Assembly: GCA_035623335.1 (NCBI GenBank) | Contig: DASPTQ010000278.1 | Location: 1-24,095 of the forward strand | DNA length: 24,095 nucleotides | Source: JAFAGX01 sp035623335 | GTDB lineage: Bacteria > Acidobacteriota > Terriglobia > Terriglobales > Acidobacteriaceae | Reading direction: 5' to 3' | Shown: in pieces, positions 1-8,659 of the stretch | Position numbering within the stretch: the stretch's first letter is position 1 | Layout: each line of letters opens with the position of its first letter | Made by a program: the position numbers and the translations under genes | Notes under the pieces: model-generated | Seen by the model: the letters and a program-made list of their open reading frames with translations, nothing else | Database searches by the model: none | Told to the model about the DNA's origin: nothing

Positions 1-746
1 AATCGCCGACCAATCCCATCGTGAGAGTCGTGGATTTGAAGCGCGTGGTCGCGATTGCCAAGAAACATGACCTGCTCACCATGATCGACAGCACTTTTGC
101 CACGCCGATCAATTCGAGGCCTGCGGAATTTGGCATCGACCTCATCATGCATTCTGCGACGAAGTTTCTCGCCGGGCACTCCGATCTGGTGGCCGGGGTG
201 GTAGCCGGACGCTGCGATCTGATCGAAGAGATACATCAAACCCGGACGACGCTCGGTGCGACCATGGATCCGCACGCGGCGTGGCTGTTACTACGCGGCA
301 TGAAGACTCTCGCCGTCCGCGTGCAGCGGCAGAACGAGAACGCTTTGCGCATTGCCCAATTCCTGGCGCAACATCCGAATGTCCGGCGCGTCCATTACCC
401 GTTTTTGGAGGGCCATCCTCAGCGCTCGCTGGCTATCGAGCAAATGCGCGGAGGCGGGGGAATCGTCAGCTTCGAAGTCGAAGGAACCGGGCTGGATGCC
501 CGCAAACTGAGCGAAGCCTTGAAGCTGTTCACACTGGCTCCGAGTCTCGGAGGAGTGGATTCGCTTGTCTGTATTCCGGTGCTGACTTCGCATGCCATGG
601 TCTCCGCCGAACACCGCGCGAAGATGGGTGTGACCGAGCAGCTGGTTCGTCTGTCGGTGGGCATTGAGCACGCCGACGACCTGATTGCGGACCTGGAGCA
701 AGCGCTGACACTAGTTGGTTCACGCGAGCACGTACAGGTAGGCTGA
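1..746 (+). CDS. Trans-sulfuration PLP enzyme (cystathionine gamma-synthase / methionine gamma-lyase type), 5' truncated
   Basis: This is the C-terminal part of a Cys/Met-metabolism PLP-dependent enzyme, a cytoplasmic family that makes or breaks C-S bonds on homocysteine, cystathionine or methionine. The reading frame is open from base 3 (Ser-Pro-Thr-Asn-Pro precedes the first GTG at 21), so the true start lies left of the window and position 21 is internal. The motif HSATKFLAGHSD carries the Schiff-base lysine (codon 162-164). SLGGVDSL and RLSVGIEH near the C-terminus are also family hallmarks. About 248 of the usual ~380-400 residues are present. The subclass (synthase or lyase) cannot be settled without the N-terminal half. 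The gene ends at TGA 744-746 and is followed by a strong terminator, so it is the last gene of its transcript and is unrelated to the receptors that follow on the other strand. Confidence 0.9.
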   Translation, partial: SPTNPIVRVVDLKRVVAIAKKHDLLTMIDSTFATPINSRPAEFGIDLIMHSATKFLAGHSDLVAGVVAGRCDLIEEIHQTRTTLGATMDPHAAWLLLRGMKTLAVRVQRQNENALRIAQFLAQHPNVRRVHYPFLEGHPQRSLAIEQMRGGGGIVSFEVEGTGLDARKLSEALKLFTLAPSLGGVDSLVCIPVLTSHAMVSAEHRAKMGVTEQLVRLSVGIEHADDLIADLEQALTLVGSREHVQVG

Positions 747-771
747 GCTCAAGCCATCCACAGGAAGGGGA

Positions 772-796
772 GGGCTGCCCGTAGGCAGCCCTTTTT
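772..796 (+). terminator. Rho-independent terminator
   Basis: A perfect 8-bp GC-rich stem (GGGCTGCC at 772-779, GGCAGCCC at 784-791) encloses a 4-nt loop and runs directly into five T residues (792-796). It lies 25 bp after the stop codon of the trans-sulfuration gene. On the minus strand the stem is not followed by a T tract, so any role in ending the TBDR1 transcript is less certain. Confidence 0.9.
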
Positions 797-820
797 CGAG
801 AGCGAAGCTCAATCCAGCAC

Positions 821-3800
821 TCAGAACATGAACTTCAGTGCGAATTGCAGCACACGCGCCTCGTGCGCACCTCCGGCGTGCAGGAAACCGGCCTGGACTG
901 GGCCAAAGGTGTTGTTGAAAGGTGTTCCCGGATTGTTGTTGGCGCCGGATCCCTCATTGCCGGCGATGGGCAGCCACTCGGTGTGATTAAAGATGTTGAA
1001 CGCCTCCGTGCGGAACTCGAAAGCGGTGCGCTCCGTCACCTTGATATGCTTGAACAGCCCCATGTTGAAGTTGATGTAGTCGGGGTTGCTTAGGCTGTTA
1101 CGGCCAGAGTCTCCAAAGGTAAGCGCTTCGGGCGCTGCATAGGCCGAGCCGTTGTAAAACAACGGGCCCTCATTGACAGCGAAGGTCGAGGCATTATTCA
1201 CCACTCCTGCCCTGGGGTTACCTACGATATCTGCGTAGGTACTGGCGTCGGCGATTCCGTTGGCGACCCCGGCATTATCGGTTGGATAATACACGCCGAA
1301 CGGTGATCCCGTGCTGAACGCCATGATCCCCGAATACTGCCATCCTCCGAGAATCTTGCTCAATACACCTGGGTTTTTGAAGAAGGGTAGATCCCACACC
1401 CATCCGAAGTTGATCATATGCCGCTGGTCATAGTTGGAACTCCCTCGGTTGGCAGAAGGATTGTAGGAGTTGACAAACGAAGCATCATACCGGTCCGAGG
1501 AATCGTCGATGGAGTGACTGTAGGTGTAGGCAAAGCTCAGCTGTAAACTGCCTGCATTTCTGCGCACGCCCACTTGCAAAGCGTTGTAATTGGAGGAGGC
1601 TGCATTCTCAAGATAGTCGATGTTCGAGTATCCCGGATAGGGCCGGAAGGGGTCGGGGTTCGAACCGCAGGTGGCGACTGCCACATTGATCGCAGGACCC
1701 GCGGCCAAGCCCGTAGCGGGGTTCACCGCATAGGGAATTCTGTGCCCCGAGGGCGTTACCCCACTTTGCGGAATCCCGTAGGCATCCTCGTTATTGCAGT
1801 CGTTGGTCCCGAAGCTCACCCCCGGTCCGTACAGACTGTTCGCAACAGCCTGTGAAACCGGTGGCAGTTGATTGAGGTTGAGTTGCCGCCCCAGGTGTGT
1901 TCCGCTGCTTCCCACATAAGAAACCATGGCAATGAAGTTACGCCCAACATCGTGTTGTACATCCAAATGCCACTGCTGCACATTCGGCCAAACCAGATTG
2001 GTTTGAATAGCGTTGACCGACAGGGGTAGTTGCGCCGCTGCCGCTCCCTTACTGGTTCCCACAGCTGCATAGCCAGGAATATTCACCTGTTGGGCAGCGT
2101 AGGCTAGAGGTGGCGAGTTTTCCAAGGACTCTGTATTCGCCTCATTTCCATTGGTGTGCTCAAAGAAGATACCGTAGCCAGCGCGGATGGCCCATTTCCC
2201 GTCTCCCTTCGGATCGAAGGCCAACCCCACGCGCGGCGCGGGATTGAAGTGATGATCAGTTTGACATCCCGGCGGCTCTCCTCCCACCCCGCACTGCACC
2301 ATGCCGTTCGGCATGTTCTGTACGCTGATGGGCGCACTAGGATTCGTGATCCCCAAGTTCAAAACCGTGCCATCGTCAGCCACGGTGGTTACGCCTTTCT
2401 TGTACCTGGTCGGATCGAAGTTGAAAGCCTGGTGATACCTCTCCCGATACGTGCCAAAGAAACTCATGCGCAAGCCCAGGTTTAAGGTCAGCCGGCTGGT
2501 AGCCCGCCAGTCATCCTGGACGTAGGGTTCAAAAATCTTGTAGCGGTTGTAATACTTAACCAAAACATTTTGCTGCCCGTACGCCGCAATGTAGCCTAAT
2601 TCCATATCGGCAACCGGATTCCCGGTGGTGAACTTCGAAATCGACGGGTCGAAGTCAAAATAACCCGGGAAAGAACCTGGACCGAGTTCGCCGCCCAGCT
2701 CGTTCTTCTGCGCCCATTCCAGGTAACCTCCGAACTGCAAGTTATGTTTGCCGATGATTTTGCTCACGTTGTCTTTAATGCCGTAGGTCGGATTCGCGTT
2801 ATACGGCCCATTCGGGATATACCCGGGATCCTCGCCGAAGCTCCCGTAGACAGCAGCTGGATCGTTGAGGTTAATACCCGGGATCACGCCGCGATTCGCT
2901 CCGGGGAATATTTCCCCAGCGGTAAGGTTGGCGGGTCGCTGCCAGTTGCCCGTGTCATGCAGAACGATGTGGTCGGTCGTGTAGGCGAAAACAAACTCAT
3001 TCAGCAACGTGGGTGAAAACGTCGATGCCAACCGCAAGACCGCGCTCACTCCCGGGCCGTTGAAATTGGTTTGGATCGTCGGAAAAGACCCAACGTTGGT
3101 CCACAAGGGAATTGGGTTCAGCGTATTCCAGGAATCGTGGATATAGTTAAACGTGATCCGCTGTTTGTCGGTCAAGTTGTGGTCGATCCGCACCAACTCC
3201 TCGCGCCAATTCGTAGGCTGGCTGAAGATCTGATAAAAGAACTCCTGCCCGGCAGAGCCCCCTTGGGGGGTTCCTAGGCTCGGCAGCGGAACCAACGCAT
3301 TCATCAGAAGTTGCGCATTGGCGTTATTGGCGGCGAAGGTAGCTGCCGTTGTAGGGTTAGTCGCAACGTTCATAATTGGAACACCGCCCTGACTAACTGG
3401 AACACCGTTCACGGTCGGGCAATCGAGATACCCGCCAAGCACCGGGTTCGGGCATTGGTCGGCGAAATTCCCCGCCCGCTCTGCCGCTGAGGGTACCGCT
3501 TGATCGAAGGTCGTTGGAATCCGATCTCTCCGCCATTCTTGGGAAAAGAAGAAGAACGTCTTTTGCCGGTTCTCGTTGTACACCTTGGGAATGTATACCG
3601 GCCCTCCAATGGTGTACCCGAAATCGTTCTTATGGTAGGGAGGGGCGACTCCGGCCTGCAGGAAGCCGGGGGAGTTGAAGATGGTGTTGCGCACGAACTC
3701 GTAGGCATCGCCATGAAATGTGCTCGTCCCCGCCTTGGTTTCCACTTCAATCGTGCCGGATGCATTTCTCCCGTATTGGGCCCCATAATTGGAGGTCATG

Positions 3801-4471
3801 ACCTTGAACTCACCGATGGCATCGATGCTGGGTGTCACATTGATGGTGTTGTTGCTACCGTTGTCTTGGATATCTCCCCCATCGATTTCCCAGTTGTTGT
3901 ACTCAACGCGCCCTCCGTTGACACTATAGGAATTGTTGGCGGTTACCCCCACTTGCCCCTCATCGGAGCCGGTTTGATTCGATACACCCGGCACCAGCGT
4001 GATCAGTTGCTTGAAGTCCCGGCCATTCAGCTCCAACTGCTGAACCTCTTTGCTGTTCAAGGCCCCACCCAAATCCGACGACTGCGTCTCCACCTGCGCA
4101 ATGGCCGACCCTTCAACCGTAACCTCCACGTTGGTGGCCCCTACTTCCATCGCGATATCGACTCGTGCCTTCTGACCCACCCGCAAAATCACACCCTTCG
4201 CCTGATATTTCTTGAAACCCTGCGCCGTCACCGTAACGTCGTAGCTACCGACCGGCAACGCCGCAAACAGGTAACTGCCGGTCGCGTTGGTGGGAGCTGT
4301 TCGCGTGATTCCCTGCAGGTCGTTGCTGACCTTGACCTCTGCGTTGGGAATCGCCGCCCCGGAGGGGTCGGTTACCGTGCCAGTGATTTGGGCGGTGTCC
4401 TGGGCCAGGGTAACGATAGGAAGGGTCAACACAAAAACAGTGACGGCGATCGACAATAGGTGCGATTTCAT
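821..4471 (-). CDS. TonB-dependent receptor with carboxypeptidase-regulatory-like domain (TBDR1, Oar-like)
   Basis: A 1216-residue outer-membrane receptor. Residues 1-23 form a signal peptide (Lys-containing start, hydrophobic core, Ala-Gln cleavage site). Residues ~27-110 are a CarboxypepD_reg-like beta-sandwich (ITGTVTDPSGAAIPNA). Residues ~120-260 are a plug-like domain (LNGRDFKQLITLVPGV). The rest is a large beta-barrel ending in the outer-membrane-type sequence LKFMF. The family moves bulky nutrients, often glycans or peptides, across the outer membrane with TonB energy. The substrate cannot be read from the sequence and no clear TonB box was seen. A GAGGGA ribosome site lies about 8 nt before ATG 4471. 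Upstream lies a leader resembling that of TBDR2 and the stub of a lost lacI gene. The two receptors share architecture but differ widely in sequence, which suggests an old duplication or different ligands. Confidence 0.93.
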   Translation of the reverse strand: MKSHLLSIAVTVFVLTLPIVTLAQDTAQITGTVTDPSGAAIPNAEVKVSNDLQGITRTAPTNATGSYLFAALPVGSYDVTVTAQGFKKYQAKGVILRVGQKARVDIAMEVGATNVEVTVEGSAIAQVETQSSDLGGALNSKEVQQLELNGRDFKQLITLVPGVSNQTGSDEGQVGVTANNSYSVNGGRVEYNNWEIDGGDIQDNGSNNTINVTPSIDAIGEFKVMTSNYGAQYGRNASGTIEVETKAGTSTFHGDAYEFVRNTIFNSPGFLQAGVAPPYHKNDFGYTIGGPVYIPKVYNENRQKTFFFFSQEWRRDRIPTTFDQAVPSAAERAGNFADQCPNPVLGGYLDCPTVNGVPVSQGGVPIMNVATNPTTAATFAANNANAQLLMNALVPLPSLGTPQGGSAGQEFFYQIFSQPTNWREELVRIDHNLTDKQRITFNYIHDSWNTLNPIPLWTNVGSFPTIQTNFNGPGVSAVLRLASTFSPTLLNEFVFAYTTDHIVLHDTGNWQRPANLTAGEIFPGANRGVIPGINLNDPAAVYGSFGEDPGYIPNGPYNANPTYGIKDNVSKIIGKHNLQFGGYLEWAQKNELGGELGPGSFPGYFDFDPSISKFTTGNPVADMELGYIAAYGQQNVLVKYYNRYKIFEPYVQDDWRATSRLTLNLGLRMSFFGTYRERYHQAFNFDPTRYKKGVTTVADDGTVLNLGITNPSAPISVQNMPNGMVQCGVGGEPPGCQTDHHFNPAPRVGLAFDPKGDGKWAIRAGYGIFFEHTNGNEANTESLENSPPLAYAAQQVNIPGYAAVGTSKGAAAAQLPLSVNAIQTNLVWPNVQQWHLDVQHDVGRNFIAMVSYVGSSGTHLGRQLNLNQLPPVSQAVANSLYGPGVSFGTNDCNNEDAYGIPQSGVTPSGHRIPYAVNPATGLAAGPAINVAVATCGSNPDPFRPYPGYSNIDYLENAASSNYNALQVGVRRNAGSLQLSFAYTYSHSIDDSSDRYDASFVNSYNPSANRGSSNYDQRHMINFGWVWDLPFFKNPGVLSKILGGWQYSGIMAFSTGSPFGVYYPTDNAGVANGIADASTYADIVGNPRAGVVNNASTFAVNEGPLFYNGSAYAAPEALTFGDSGRNSLSNPDYINFNMGLFKHIKVTERTAFEFRTEAFNIFNHTEWLPIAGNEGSGANNNPGTPFNNTFGPVQAGFLHAGGAHEARVLQFALKFMF

Positions 4472-4505
4472 AGGTGTGTTCCCTCAACCGAACGATGGCA
4501 ACGAT

Positions 4506-4520
4506 TTAGGCTCTGCCTAA
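4506..4520 (-). promoter_or_regulatory. Short perfect inverted repeat in the TBDR1 leader
   Basis: TTAGGC and GCCTAA form a 6-bp stem around a 3-nt loop, about 35 bp before the TBDR1 start. It could be a small leader hairpin or a protein-binding dyad. No T tract follows. The matching leader of TBDR2 lacks it, so its role is unknown. Confidence 0.3.
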
Positions 4521-4594
4521 CGGGGTGTTACAAGCGATCTTGGTGCGGCCAACCCGCTGTCCTGGCAAGCCGAGGATATATACCCGCCGAGGCC

Positions 4595-4612
4595 TTCATT
4601 AAATCGTATGAA
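4595..4612. promoter_or_regulatory. Candidate LacI-family operator upstream of TBDR1
   Basis: The 18-bp element TTCATTAAATCGTATGAA is an imperfect dyad around a central A/T stretch. It also contains the central CG typical of LacI-family operators. It overlaps the -10-like TATTCA (4609-4614, minus strand). Sixteen to seventeen of its 18 bases recur at 8574-8591 ahead of TBDR2. The -35-like TTGACT at 4636-4641 is 21 bp from the -10, longer than the 17 bp seen at TBDR2. Binding by the adjacent LacI protein is inferred. Confidence 0.5.
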
Positions 4613-4686
4613 TAGTGGGGGAACTGGATGACCTTAGTCAAGAGAAAAAATAACATAACAACAGGCGACAAGGTCGGTGGTCTCCG

Positions 4687-4755
4687 TCACAACAGGTTAC
4701 GGGTGTCGATTCTCGAAACCGCTAGTTCTGATGCCATCTTGAGGTGCACCGCCGC
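4687..4755 (-). pseudogene. Remnant of a second lacI-family gene (last ~22 codons)
   Basis: Read on the minus strand, these bases encode AAVHLKMASELAV followed by a short tail and TGA at 4687-4689. The intact LacI-type regulator at 8660-9718 ends AAVHRKMAPELAV plus a tail of nearly the same length. About 14 of 21 aligned residues agree, and the homology continues past both stop codons into the promoter regions. Upstream of codon AAVH the similarity stops within a few codons, just before the 3' end of TBDR2 at 4792. I read this as the stub left after deletion of a duplicated regulator gene. It has no start codon or DNA-binding domain and cannot be functional as a protein. Confidence 0.75.
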
Positions 4756-4791
4756 CCTATTCCGGCATAAGACAGATCGGGGCATTCGATG

Positions 4792-7700
4792 TTAGAAAGT
4801 AAACCGTGCTCCAAACTGGAACTGACGCGGAGTATTGATCGTGTTTGTGATCTGTCCGAAAACATTGCTCGGCCCCGCATTGACAATGTTCGGGACATTT
4901 GGGTATCCGTATTGCGGCGTGTTGGTGATGTTGTAGGCGGAGATATCGAAGCGCAGGTTGCGGACTTCTCCCAAAGCGAATGCCTTGTAAATGGAGAGGT
5001 CCAGGTCGCGAGCCCCCCGGGTACGCACGTGGTCGAGATAGGCCGGGGCAGTTCCGGGAATATACACATTGGCTGCGCCGCCGTTCTCCGTCCCGGGGAT
5101 TGGGAAGCAGCTGTCGGTGAACCATACGGCTACGGTGTGAGGCTGCGAGGGATTGCAGGTCATGTCAGCACGCTGATTGGGAATTACCGTGGCAACTCCA
5201 GCAAGCGGCGAATTAATTGGAACGCCAGTGCTGAGATAGCCGATCGCATTTACGGTCCAGCCCCCCAGAAATGCGTCGGACGCCCCTTCGAGGTTAACGG
5301 CTTGCCCCTTGCCCACTGGCAAGTCGTAGGAAACCGACCCGGAGAACTGATACTTGACGTCCTGCGGACTGATCGAATGTTCATAGCTCAGGTTCCTCCA
5401 GTCCTGAGCGGCACCATTGTGAGTCCCTACGAAACCCAGAGGAGGATTGCCGTCGTCGGTCATTATTTTTCCCCAGGTAAAGGTGGCGAGCGTGGTGAAA
5501 TGGCTGGTCAGCCTTTTCTGCACCTTGGTTTGCAAAGAACTGTACTCAGAGTCTCCCGCAGGATAACCATTTGTGACCACACCATTGCCGCTGCCGTAGG
5601 TGCCGTTGCCGAATTGCGGAAATTCCTGGAGAGCTACGAATTGCGGCACCGTGGCCAAGCCATAATTGACGTTCGTGGGGGGCAGGATCGGCGCCCATTT
5701 GTTGGGTACGCAGTTGGGCCCAGGGCAGACGCCGGCTACGTTTAGCGCCGATTGGTATCGCGCAATCGTTTGTAGATCAAGGACGTTCAGATCAACGTTG
5801 CCGAAGGGCAGGAAGGCGCCCCGGCTGCCGACATAGCCCGCAGTCACTACGAACTGATGCGGGAGTTCGTACTCCAGGGCGAAATTGTAGTTATAGATCG
5901 TGGGCGTGCTCTGGGAATGCAGCACCGTGCTCAAGGTAATGCCGAGGTTATTCGCCAGACCTGAGGGTGAATGAGTCAGAACTGGAACGGTTCCGTTGGG
6001 GAATGGATCGCTCAAAGAATAGGGGCCGATGAAGTTCTCAGGAGTGAGCGGCGGGCTGCCAGCCGGCGCACTCGCGCATCCCGCTGTCCCGGCGAACGTC
6101 GTATTACCGTGTGCAGTAGCGCAGGTACCGGTCCATGTCGTGCTGGACGAGAAGCCATCGGTGTTGTGCAGTGCGCTTTCGACGTCGTGTGTGCTGGGAC
6201 CGTAGTAGATGCCCGCGCCGCCGCGCACAACGAAGCGATTGAGCGGCTGCCAGGCGAAGGCCAGGCGAGGTCCAAAGTTGGAAAAATTCGCGGTATAAGG
6301 GGAGCGATTGTTACCGTTGACGTAGATTTCCGCACCGGTGTACGAGACACCCTTAAACGTATTGCTCACGTTGGGATTGAAGTATTCCAAACGGTTATAA
6401 CGCTCGTTATTTCCTACGAAGATGTCCCAGCGTAGGCCACCGGTGATGGTCAGCTTCGGAGTGGGATGAAACGTATCCTCCACAAAGGCCGCATAGTACG
6501 GGCTGGACTCGGCCGCGAAGACGTCTTTGGTGAAATTGGGGTAAAAGTTGGGTTCGGGCTGTGGACCGATCGGGTTTGTTGCCATGCCCACAAGCATGGA
6601 GGCGAAATCGCTGCCGCCGACAAAACTGGCACTGCCGGCAGATTGATTGGTAGCGCTGTAATCGAATGCGTACGAACCCGCGGGCGCCGGCGGCTGTCCG
6701 ACGTTGAGGTAGCGCTTCATCCACTCGAAGCCAGTCGATATGTTGTGCTTGCGCCAAACCTTATTGATGGCGGCACTGACATCGCTGTTCTCGCTGGCAT
6801 AGCGAAAGATGTTGTAGTCGGCGGTGCCGCCAACCCCATCGTTAATCGAGGCGGGAAAGTCAGCAAAAATCATAAAGGGAAGCTGTTTGTAGACCTGCAC
6901 CGCTGCCAGTGAGGCGGGAAAGCCAACCGGACTACCATTAATGGTACCCAGATTAGTAATGTCGGTGCTGCTGTATGCCGGCACTCCCTGATTCTCGTAG
7001 TGGCGGGTGAAGGAATAGCGCAAATTCAGGACGGTCGTGGCGTTGAGCGTCACGTCGTCGGCCACGATAACATTGCGCCCGTTCGTCGTGTTCTGGGCAT
7101 AGTCGAGGTCCCAGCCACTGGGGAAGACGTTGGCGGTGGCGAAGACCAAGCGGTCATAGGAGAATCGGGTGAAGATGCGTTGCTTTTCGGTCGCTGCCCA
7201 ATCCACGCGGACATCGAACCTTTGGGCGTGATACGGATCGAGGCCCGGTAACGCGTAATTATTCCCAAAGTCGGTGGTTGCCGAGTCGCAGGTGGCGGGG
7301 TTGGGTAAGTTGCACTTTGGCATCTTCGACAGATACAGCAAGCCGATGGGATTCGGATTCGGGATTATGTTGCCGGGAAACGGCTGCCGGTTACCATTGG
7401 GGAGATCAGGCCGGGTCGGATCGTAGATGGTGAAGCTCATCTTCGAAAAGTCTCCCATCTTTTCGGCGCTGGTCGGGACGGTATAGTATTTGATGCCCTC
7501 AAACTGCGACTGCTGCGTGGCCTCGTAATCGCCGAAGAAGAAAAGTTTATCGCGCTTGATGGGTCCGCCGATCGAAGCGCCCTCCTGGTAGCGATAGAAG
7601 TTGGGTGGCGTGTTGGGTAGGCCACTGGACAGCTGAGTTTGCTTGAGGAAGTAGTCGTTGGCGGATAGGGCGTTGGGCCGGAATATGCCGAAAACGTCGC

Positions 7701-8526
7701 CATGAAACTGGTTGCTGCCGGACTTGCTCACCAGGCTGATGACACCCGCGGCGCCACTCTGATAGGACGCCGGTGTGTTCTGGGTCTCAACCCGAACCTC
7801 GTCGACGCCGTCCTCGGGAATGTTCATGGCAGGAATGATCGCCGCGGAATTGTTTTCCGCCACTCCGAGCGGGCTGCCGTCCAGCATGAAGTAAACCGAG
7901 CCGACGATCGAGCCGTTGATGGTAGCGGAGGAGACGTCCACGCCGGGACGCCCGATCGAAATGTTCTGAACCGACTGCATCGAATCTTGGGAGTTGGGTG
8001 AACCGTTCGGCGGAGTCACACCCGCACTCAATTGCACCAGATCGTAAACATTGCGGTACAGCAAGGGGACTCGGTCAATGGTCTCGGCTGGGATAAGGGA
8101 GCCAACGGTAGAGTTGCTAGGCTCGGTCAAGGCGCCTCCCGCGGTGACCGTGACTGTTTCCGTTACTGCCCCAACCTCGAGCGTAATGTTGACCAGGGTG
8201 ACCTGGTCGACAGTCACGGTAACGTTCTCTCGGAGGAAGCTTCTAAAGCCGGTTTGAGTAGCTGTCACCCGGTAGACGCCCGGGTTCAAGGAGATGAACG
8301 TGTACAATCCGGCAGCGCTGGTGACGGTGTGCTGCGTCACTCCAGTTGAGCGATTGGCCAGAGTTATCTGAGCCCCCTCAACGACCGCCCCAGCCGGGTC
8401 AGTAACCGTGCCGCTGATGGTGCCTCTTCCCGCTTGCGCCAACGTCGCGATCTCAGCGACCAAGACAAGAAAACACGCCCAGAACCAAGCGCGTGCCAAT
8501 CCAGTGATAAAACCCGGTGAGTTCAT
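4792..8526 (-). CDS. TonB-dependent receptor with carboxypeptidase-regulatory-like domain (TBDR2, Oar-like)
   Basis: A 1244-residue outer-membrane receptor. Residues 1-32 are a signal peptide ending in an Ala-Gln-Ala cleavage site. Residues ~35-115 form the regulatory-like sandwich (ISGTVTDPAGAVVEGA). Residues ~130-290 are plug-like, including VDEVRVETQNTPASY and SGSNQFHGDVFG. A large barrel follows and ends in FGARFTF, with the terminal Phe needed for outer-membrane insertion. The start ATG 8524-8526 is preceded by GGAGG at 6-nt spacing. The gene lies 133 bp downstream of the lacI-type gene on the same strand and has its own promoter-like leader, so it is probably the primary target of that regulator. 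The ligand is unknown; a plant or microbial glycan is an inference from the LacI partner only. Confidence 0.93.
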   Translation of the reverse strand: MNSPGFITGLARAWFWACFLVLVAEIATLAQAGRGTISGTVTDPAGAVVEGAQITLANRSTGVTQHTVTSAAGLYTFISLNPGVYRVTATQTGFRSFLRENVTVTVDQVTLVNITLEVGAVTETVTVTAGGALTEPSNSTVGSLIPAETIDRVPLLYRNVYDLVQLSAGVTPPNGSPNSQDSMQSVQNISIGRPGVDVSSATINGSIVGSVYFMLDGSPLGVAENNSAAIIPAMNIPEDGVDEVRVETQNTPASYQSGAAGVISLVSKSGSNQFHGDVFGIFRPNALSANDYFLKQTQLSSGLPNTPPNFYRYQEGASIGGPIKRDKLFFFGDYEATQQSQFEGIKYYTVPTSAEKMGDFSKMSFTIYDPTRPDLPNGNRQPFPGNIIPNPNPIGLLYLSKMPKCNLPNPATCDSATTDFGNNYALPGLDPYHAQRFDVRVDWAATEKQRIFTRFSYDRLVFATANVFPSGWDLDYAQNTTNGRNVIVADDVTLNATTVLNLRYSFTRHYENQGVPAYSSTDITNLGTINGSPVGFPASLAAVQVYKQLPFMIFADFPASINDGVGGTADYNIFRYASENSDVSAAINKVWRKHNISTGFEWMKRYLNVGQPPAPAGSYAFDYSATNQSAGSASFVGGSDFASMLVGMATNPIGPQPEPNFYPNFTKDVFAAESSPYYAAFVEDTFHPTPKLTITGGLRWDIFVGNNERYNRLEYFNPNVSNTFKGVSYTGAEIYVNGNNRSPYTANFSNFGPRLAFAWQPLNRFVVRGGAGIYYGPSTHDVESALHNTDGFSSSTTWTGTCATAHGNTTFAGTAGCASAPAGSPPLTPENFIGPYSLSDPFPNGTVPVLTHSPSGLANNLGITLSTVLHSQSTPTIYNYNFALEYELPHQFVVTAGYVGSRGAFLPFGNVDLNVLDLQTIARYQSALNVAGVCPGPNCVPNKWAPILPPTNVNYGLATVPQFVALQEFPQFGNGTYGSGNGVVTNGYPAGDSEYSSLQTKVQKRLTSHFTTLATFTWGKIMTDDGNPPLGFVGTHNGAAQDWRNLSYEHSISPQDVKYQFSGSVSYDLPVGKGQAVNLEGASDAFLGGWTVNAIGYLSTGVPINSPLAGVATVIPNQRADMTCNPSQPHTVAVWFTDSCFPIPGTENGGAANVYIPGTAPAYLDHVRTRGARDLDLSIYKAFALGEVRNLRFDISAYNITNTPQYGYPNVPNIVNAGPSNVFGQITNTINTPRQFQFGARFTF

Positions 8527-8573
8527 GCCACTCCTCCACTCACCCCCTGAACGACGGGCCGCGCCCCGCCGTC

Positions 8574-8591
8574 TTCATTAAATCGAATGAA
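8574..8591. promoter_or_regulatory. Candidate LacI-family operator upstream of TBDR2
   Basis: TTCATTAAATCGAATGAA is a dyad with perfect 6-bp arms (TTCATT and AATGAA) around AAATCG. An alternative centre on the CG gives five of seven symmetric positions per half, as in many LacI-family sites. It overlaps the minus-strand -10 and is conserved at 4595-4612, whereas the DNA around both copies has drifted. This is the pattern expected of a protein-binding site. Confidence 0.55.
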
Positions 8592-8616
8592 TAGCGAGGG
8601 ATCAGAGCGATCTCAA
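8588..8616 (-). promoter_or_regulatory. Candidate sigma-70-type promoter of TBDR2
   Basis: On the minus strand TTGAGA (8611-8616, five of six to consensus) is separated by 17 bp from TATTCA (8588-8593, three of six). The -10 lies inside the candidate operator, a geometry that suits repression by a LacI-type protein. The -10 match is weak and an alternative TTTAAT, read just inside the dyad, is also possible. Confidence 0.4.
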
Positions 8617-8659
8617 GAGAAAGGATAATTGAACAGCGAAGAACAAAATGTGATCTCGG

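Larger units (their letters stand above)
4472..4791 (-). other. Gene-free 320-bp leader of TBDR1 with paralogous segment
   Basis: No intact gene is present between TBDR1 and TBDR2. Reading on the minus strand, the interval holds the tail of a lost lacI gene (4687-4755), a -35-like TTGACT (4636-4641), a -10-like TATTCA (4609-4614) and a dyad (4595-4612). A non-repeated ~120-bp leader with a small hairpin follows. Bases 4593-4755 align with 8572-8729 over almost their whole length. Confidence 0.75.

Noticed and set aside
3500..4459. 319-codon plus-strand open frame opposite TBDR1
   Set aside because: It lies wholly antisense to a well-supported receptor gene, has no recognisable domain, and looks like a codon-bias shadow.
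4789..5745. 318-codon plus-strand open frame opposite the 3' end of TBDR2
   Set aside because: It is antisense to the barrel-coding region of a clear receptor and resembles no family I know.
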